From Sideroxydans sp. (lineage in GTDB: Bacteria; Pseudomonadota; Gammaproteobacteria; Burkholderiales; Gallionellaceae), in NCBI GenBank assembly GCA_013791855.1, contig VMTA01000015.1, forward strand, positions 1 to 64,000: a stretch of 64,000 bases of DNA, read 5' to 3'. The translations under genes and the position numbers were made by a program. Positions 60,952-64,000 of this stretch are shown here, in pieces. The notes under the pieces are model-generated. The model was not told where the DNA came from, made no database searches, and saw only the letters and a program-made list of their open reading frames with translations. Position 1 is the stretch's first letter. Each line of letters starts with the position of its first letter.

Positions 60952-61028
60952 TTGCAACACCTCCGGCGAGCACCAGCGAGGGCGGGATTTTACGTTAGAA
61001 TGCGCGCCACTCAGCGTGAATCACGCGG

Positions 61029-61067
61029 GTCCTCGTAGTTAAATGGATATAACCGCCCCCTCCTAAG
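61029..61067 (+). pseudogene. Orphan 5' half of tRNA-Arg(CCU)
   Basis: GTCCTCGTAGTTAAATGGAT onward matches the 5' half of tRNA-Arg(CCU), through the anticodon CCT (61062-61064) and the bases AAG. No 3' half follows. From 61031 to 61066 the stretch is identical, except for one base, to positions 61725-61760 of the intact gene 694 bases downstream. It is intron-less at the junction. The first base is G, while the intact gene has C and pairs perfectly with its own 3' arm. It looks like the left edge of an integration event at the anticodon loop. Possible -10 TAGAAT at 60996-61001. Confidence 0.85.
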
Positions 61068-61166
61068 TAGAAAAAGCGTTATCTCCAAACCCTCTGCAAA
61101 TCCTCACTTCCTATTGTTTTTCTTGGGAATTTAGCTATACAAAAACACTCAAAAACCGTCATTCCC

Positions 61167-61186
61167 CATCCCCAAATTTGGGGATG
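61167..61186. promoter_or_regulatory. 20-bp perfect palindrome, likely operator
   Basis: CATCCCCAAA followed by TTTGGGGATG is a perfect inverted repeat 72 bases upstream of the 104-residue HTH-like gene. GGATGGGG and TGGGGATT repeats continue to 61207. The position suits autoregulation by that small protein. It is in the 307-base gap between the peroxiredoxin and this gene, which otherwise holds only the tRNA half. Confidence 0.5.
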
Positions 61187-61258
61187 GATGGGGAAAAAAT
61201 GGGGATTGGATATCGCCAAAGTTTTTTGCTATCTTGAGGCTTTGCAGGAGGCAAAAAA

Positions 61259-61573
61259 ATGAATCATTTCGATATTATTTTGAAGGATTTGAAGAGTCAC
61301 TTTGGAGTCAAAATTCTTCTATCTCCAGATGACATCTCACCTCTAATCAACAAATCAAGAGACGCTCAGCAAGCCCTAAGGAAAAGGAATAGTTTCCCTA
61401 TCCCATACACAAAATTGGGCATGCGAATCACCATCAACATCTACGACTTGGCACAGTACTTGTCTACCAACTCATCACATTCTGTTCAGCCAGAACCTAA
61501 TGCCAATTCCATCCCTTATCTAAAGCCTCGTAAGAGCCGCTTTTCAGGCTTCGCAAAGCAACTACTCGAGTAG
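61259..61573 (+). CDS. Small AlpA/excisionase-like HTH protein (putative)
   Basis: A 104-residue protein starting MNHFDIILKDLKSHFGVKILLSPDDISPLINKSRDAQQALRKRNSFPIPYTKLGMRITINIYDLAQYLST. The middle part (residues 20-68) has the pattern of small winged-HTH excisionase/AlpA proteins: a start helix, a recognition helix rich in Arg/Lys (SRDAQQALRKRNSFPIP), a Lys-Leu-Gly wing and a final DLAQYL helix. Such proteins direct excision of tRNA-integrated islands. Strong AGGAGG lies 8 bases before the ATG. It sits between two tRNA-Arg copies, supporting an island remnant. The assignment is by pattern only. Confidence 0.55.
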   Translation: MNHFDIILKDLKSHFGVKILLSPDDISPLINKSRDAQQALRKRNSFPIPYTKLGMRITINIYDLAQYLSTNSSHSVQPEPNANSIPYLKPRKSRFSGFAKQLLE

Positions 61574-61683
61574 TTACCATCAACCTATTCCCTGAAGGGC
61601 TCTTTGGCGGCATATGCCAAGACTGCTCTTCGTGCTCTGTATGAACTCATCGCTTCATGGTGCGGGGATTGTTCATGGTGAAG

Positions 61684-61713
61684 TTCAATGATGTAGATGG
61701 CTTCTGCTACAAT
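61684..61713 (+). promoter_or_regulatory. Probable promoter of tRNA-Arg(CCU)
   Basis: TTCAAT (61684-61689), an 18-base spacer, and TACAAT (61708-61713) preceded by TG (extended -10). The tRNA begins 10 bases later. The intact tRNA copy therefore has its own promoter, different from the one upstream of the orphan half. Confidence 0.55.
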
Positions 61714-61722
61714 TGGACAGTT

Positions 61723-62019
61723 CTCCTCGTAGTTAAATGGATATAACCACCCCCTCCTAAATTTTGGGCATCCAAACTGAAAAGTTTGTGATGAATCGAG
61801 TCAAAGTCGGCGAAACCTCTGGCATCTATTTGCCGTGGCAATACCGAGCGAAGCGAAGTGTGTTTACACTTTGAACGTGTAGAGACTAGACGGCTCGAAC
61901 CTAAGGGCAATGCCTATGGTTAAGGGATAGTCCAGACCACAAACAACCCTTGTGTTGGTAGCTAAAGCTATAGTGGGATGAAGGGGTAATTACAGGTTCG
62001 ATTCCTGTCGAGGAGACCA
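61723..62019 (+). tRNA. tRNA-Arg(CCU) interrupted by a group I intron
   Basis: Exon 1 is 61723-61758 and exon 2 is 61981-62019, 75 nt after splicing, with the CCA end encoded. The acceptor arm CTCCTCG/CGAGGAG pairs perfectly, as does the T stem around GGTTCGATTCC. The anticodon stem ACCCC/GGGGT closes loop CTCCTAA with anticodon CCT. The intron lies between the last anticodon base and the next A. The gene should read AGG codons. Splicing is required for function. Confidence 0.92.
61759..61980 (+). ncRNA. Group I intron (IC3-like) in tRNA-Arg(CCU)
   Basis: A 222-nt intron follows exon base U61758 and ends in G61980, the usual group I boundaries. The guide GGG (61766-61768) pairs with exon CCU through a U.G wobble. 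Three conserved blocks match the Azoarcus tRNA-Ile and Agrobacterium tRNA-Arg introns: TCAAAGTCGGCGAAACCT (61801-61818), GTGTAGAGACTAGACGGC (61877-61894) and GATAGTCCAG (61926-61935), whose GACTA and TAGTC form P7, the guanosine site. No homing endonuclease is encoded. It should self-splice. Confidence 0.9.
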
Positions 62020-62144
62020 TCTCAAATTCTGCTGCCTCTGTGACCGCCATACACTTGGCTACACATCTATTGAAAAGGCCATATCAACTGCATGAATAAG
62101 CAAGTTTAACTCAGGTGCCTGCCCAGGTGGATTGCTGCGGCTCC

Positions 62145-62666
62145 TTATAAACGCACCGTATCAAGAGATGACAATTCCGCATTCCCGCTCGCTTTCTCAA
62201 GTATTGGGCGCTCAAGATGGTCTCTTAATATTGATAAGCAAGCACTGTGACCCTTTTGGCTTGCTGCACTCATGGCATTCTTGATTTTGTCTTCATAGGC
62301 ATCGGCCTCTGCCTTCAATAGCACTTGAACAATCTCTGCGTCTCCTCGAGATGCTGCCGTTTGCAAAGGCGACCATCCATAATCATTTTCGGCATGGATA
62401 TTTGCGCCCGCATCAATCAACAAGGGTGCTATTGCAGCTTCACCAAGTGATGCGGCAATGTGCAAAGGTGTGTTGTCTTTCCTGCCTACGGGATTGACGT
62501 TTGCCTCAGCTTCAATGAGTAGCTTGACGCAAGACAGGCTTGCCTCACAGGCATAGTGAAGAGCTGTATTGCCATTACGGTCTGTTTCATTCACATCGAC
62601 ACCATCGTTGATGTGTTTCTCTAAGACTATTGTGTTGCCTGCTTGTGCGGCTTGAAAAATATCCAT
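62145..62666 (-). CDS. Small ankyrin-repeat protein
   Basis: A 173-residue protein starting MDIFQAAQAGNTIVLEKHINDGVDVNETDRNGNTALHYACEASLSCVKLLIEAEANVN, continuing with about four ankyrin repeats (NTPLHIAASLGEAAIAPLLIDAGANIHAENDYGWSPLQTAASRGDAEIVQVLLKAEADA). No signal peptide. Only a poor ribosome site precedes the ATG. It stands alone in the island region, reversed relative to the AbiH gene, and its composition is less GC-rich than the ankyrin gene at 50280. It may bind a protein partner; the function is unknown. Confidence 0.75.
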   Translation of the reverse strand: MDIFQAAQAGNTIVLEKHINDGVDVNETDRNGNTALHYACEASLSCVKLLIEAEANVNPVGRKDNTPLHIAASLGEAAIAPLLIDAGANIHAENDYGWSPLQTAASRGDAEIVQVLLKAEADAYEDKIKNAMSAASQKGHSACLSILRDHLERPILEKASGNAELSSLDTVRL

Positions 62667-62806
62667 CTTGAATTGATTCTGGCAATTTAAAGGCACAGTC
62701 TATGCCAGAAATAAACAAAGTACACGATCGGCACCAACCTTACGTCTCATTTTCGGTGCGGTCATCCGTAGCAGATGAGGCGAATGGCTGCTTCCCACAT
62801 CTTTCC

Positions 62807-62942
62807 AGACAACATTATTCACCGAGACTAGGCCGAAGTATCTATATATTTCGGCCTATGTATTCACGCATGTCAGTGTGGTTCAATTCGCTTCTGAGCC
62901 TGCGTCTCTATATTGATAATGGCAGGCCTCTGAATTCAAACG
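62807..62942 (+). other. attC-like recombination site, left (degenerate)
   Basis: The stretch ends with TCTGAATTCAAACG, closely like the 3' end of attC sites, and the R' GTTAGGT follows at 62942-62948, the cassette boundary. AGACAAC (62807-62813) with ATTATTCACCGAG is a weak R''-L'' match. Inside it, TAGGCCGAA and TTCGGCCTA form a 9-bp stem with a 12-base loop. The 302-base gap between the ankyrin and AbiH genes holds this site and little else I can identify. Confidence 0.4.
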
Positions 62943-63955
62943 TTAGGTGCTTTGGGAGATGATCGGCGATGTCTGAGCTTTGGGTCATAGGGAACGGATT
63001 CGACCTCTGGCATCAATTGCCGACCAGGTACAGCGACTTCTACCAATTCGCCAAATCTACGCTCAATGAGGTGGAAAACTACTATGACCATGAGCTTGAA
63101 CACGGCGGGCCTTGGTGCGACTTTGAAAATTCTCTAGGAAATTTTCTCTGGAGTGAGTTCTTTGACGCTCATAACCACATTGATGCGGACGCCGAGGACT
63201 TTAGGCCTAGCTTTGTATACGGTCTTGAAGATGAGCTCACTGAGCAAGCGGATCAGATCGTGGAGGCGATAAAGGAATCCTTCCGAGAATGGATTCAAGG
63301 GATCAATATTTCAGGGGTTGTTCGTCAACTTGAACTTCCAGATGACGCGTTGTTTGTCTCGTTTAACTACACCTCTACGCTAGAGGAGATTTACGGCATT
63401 GAGGTCGAGCGGATCTTGCACCTTCATGGAAGGGCCGCGGTTTTCGATGATCTGATATTCGGGCATGGCGACACGATCGAGGGGGAGCCAGAACTTGATG
63501 AAAACGGCGACAGTAATCGCACTATGTTCACAGATGCCGAAAACGCCGCGAAGTACCCTTTCCACGCTCTCAAAAAACCCGTACCCGAGGTGCTGGAGAA
63601 GAATAAGAAGTTCTTCGATTCTCTTGAGCACATAACTGAAATAACGGTGGTGGGCCATTCGCTCAATAGGGTAGACCTCCCGTACTTTCGGAAATTGGCC
63701 GAGAGTGCTCCACATGCGCACTGGAGAGTATGCTGCTTCAGCGAAGATGAGAGGATTCATCATGTTGAGCAATTGGCTAATTGCGGTGTTTCACGAGATA
63801 GCATACGGATTTGTTCTTATGCAGAATTGCAGGTTTAGCCTTGGTGCGGCAGCACCTAACAAATCATTGCAGCGGACGTTCACCCCCGTCGCCCCGCCCC
63901 CATTTTTGCTGCCGAAAAAAACAAGCATCGCCTAAAATGCCTCTGATTTCAGGCG
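62943..63955 (+). mobile_element. Putative integron gene cassette carrying abiH
   Basis: The segment begins TTAGGT, directly after G62942, and ends at an attC-like site whose R'' ACCTAAC (63854-63860) is the exact reverse complement of GTTAGGT. In a circular cassette these must pair, so this match is strong evidence for a true cassette. It holds one gene, abiH, in the forward orientation. The second R' (GTTTACG, 63955-63961) is non-consensus. No integrase gene is in the window. Confidence 0.5.
62969..63838 (+). CDS. AbiH-family phage abortive-infection protein
   Basis: A 289-residue protein starting MSELWVIGNGFDLWHQLPTRYSDFYQFAKS, the signature of the AbiH family (IGNGFDLxHxLPTxYxDF), and ending with the second conserved block ITVVGHSLNRVDLPYFRKLAESAPHAHWRVCCFSEDERIHHVEQLANCGV. 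Lactococcal AbiH blocks phage growth; the mechanism is not known. The length is complete. Upstream GGGAG serves a 5-codon reading frame (ATG at 62959, MIGDV) that overlaps the abiH start, so abiH may be translated by coupling. It appears to be a lone cassette gene. Confidence 0.88.
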   Translation: MSELWVIGNGFDLWHQLPTRYSDFYQFAKSTLNEVENYYDHELEHGGPWCDFENSLGNFLWSEFFDAHNHIDADAEDFRPSFVYGLEDELTEQADQIVEAIKESFREWIQGINISGVVRQLELPDDALFVSFNYTSTLEEIYGIEVERILHLHGRAAVFDDLIFGHGDTIEGEPELDENGDSNRTMFTDAENAAKYPFHALKKPVPEVLEKNKKFFDSLEHITEITVVGHSLNRVDLPYFRKLAESAPHAHWRVCCFSEDERIHHVEQLANCGVSRDSIRICSYAELQV

Positions 63956-63961
63956 TTTACG
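63854..63961 (+). other. attC-like recombination site, right
   Basis: It starts with ACCTAACAAATCATTGCAGC, a classical attC R''-spacer-L'' form, 16 bases beyond the abiH stop. It ends near CTCTGATTTCAGGCG. The L'' GCAGCGG and the L' complement TCAGAGG share CAG and GG. The 162 bases from 63839 to the window end hold only this site and a further inverted repeat, CGTCCGG (63960-63966) with CCGGACG (63992-63998). Confidence 0.5.
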
Positions 63962-64000
63962 TCCGGAATTTGGCAAATGGCTGCCGTCACACCGGACGCC

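Noticed and set aside
61707-61910. A 67-codon minus-strand frame across the tRNA and intron
   Set aside because: It overlaps a well-supported tRNA and structured intron and has no ribosome site; not a homing endonuclease.
62472-62478. GTTGTCT, complement of the weak left R'' AGACAAC, as a cassette start
   Set aside because: It lies inside the ankyrin gene in a codon run expected for ankyrin repeats (K-D-N-T-P), so it is most likely chance.

Overview
The window is a typical Proteobacterial chromosome segment with a small accessory tail at its right end. The housekeeping part (about 1-61000) is GC-rich. It carries the conserved betaproteobacterial order leuC-leuD-leuB-asd-fimV-(membrane protein)-truA-trpF-trpB-trpA-accD-folC-SPOR-cvpA-purF-metZ, together with grpE-dnaK-dnaJ behind a sigma32-type promoter, recA-recX, glnE and a YhdP-tldD-crcB cluster. 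My inference is a betaproteobacterium of the Nitrosomonadales/Gallionellaceae type. No rRNA gene is present to confirm this.

Layout. 1-4700: the start of purL (running off the left edge), divergent from nnrD, a DUF2937 protein, a spermidine-synthase-fold protein and a lysine/alanine-rich histone H1-like protein. 4690-11590 (minus strand): yhdP, a nitrilase-family amidase, tldD, crcB and a DUF190 gene. 11690-19900: glnE, a membrane adenylate cyclase, ilvE, a zf-CHCC protein, waaF, a phosphomannomutase and a response regulator. 19940-26150 (minus): alaS, recX, recA, pncC, metZ. 26150-42400 (minus): the long biosynthetic block from leuC to purF. 42400-47440: an MFS transporter divergent from the heat-shock genes. 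47470-61000: a glyoxalase-like protein, a LemA / outer-membrane protein / GIDE-EF-hand group, an ankyrin and HD-GYP pair, a YoaA/DinG helicase, a flavin reductase, a YaiI protein, hemerythrin, MltC, and a peroxiredoxin-membrane protein-Uup operon. 61000-64000: an AT-richer accessory region.

Most informative regulatory region: between purF and metZ (26028-26152, minus strand) there is a complete control unit. It has a good promoter, a SAM-II (SAM-alpha) riboswitch aptamer, an anti-terminator and an intrinsic terminator. It should switch off methionine synthesis when S-adenosylmethionine is high.

Most unusual region: the right end. A tRNA-Arg(CCU) gene (61723-62019) is split by a 222-nt group I intron placed directly after anticodon position 36. 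About 690 bp upstream lies a second, intron-less copy of only the 5' half of the same tRNA. Between them sits an excisionase-like HTH gene. Further right are an ankyrin gene and an AbiH-family phage-defence gene that looks like a mobile integron cassette: its first bases TTAGGT are the exact complement of the R'' box of the attC-like site behind it. This segment appears to be a tRNA-anchored island edge.
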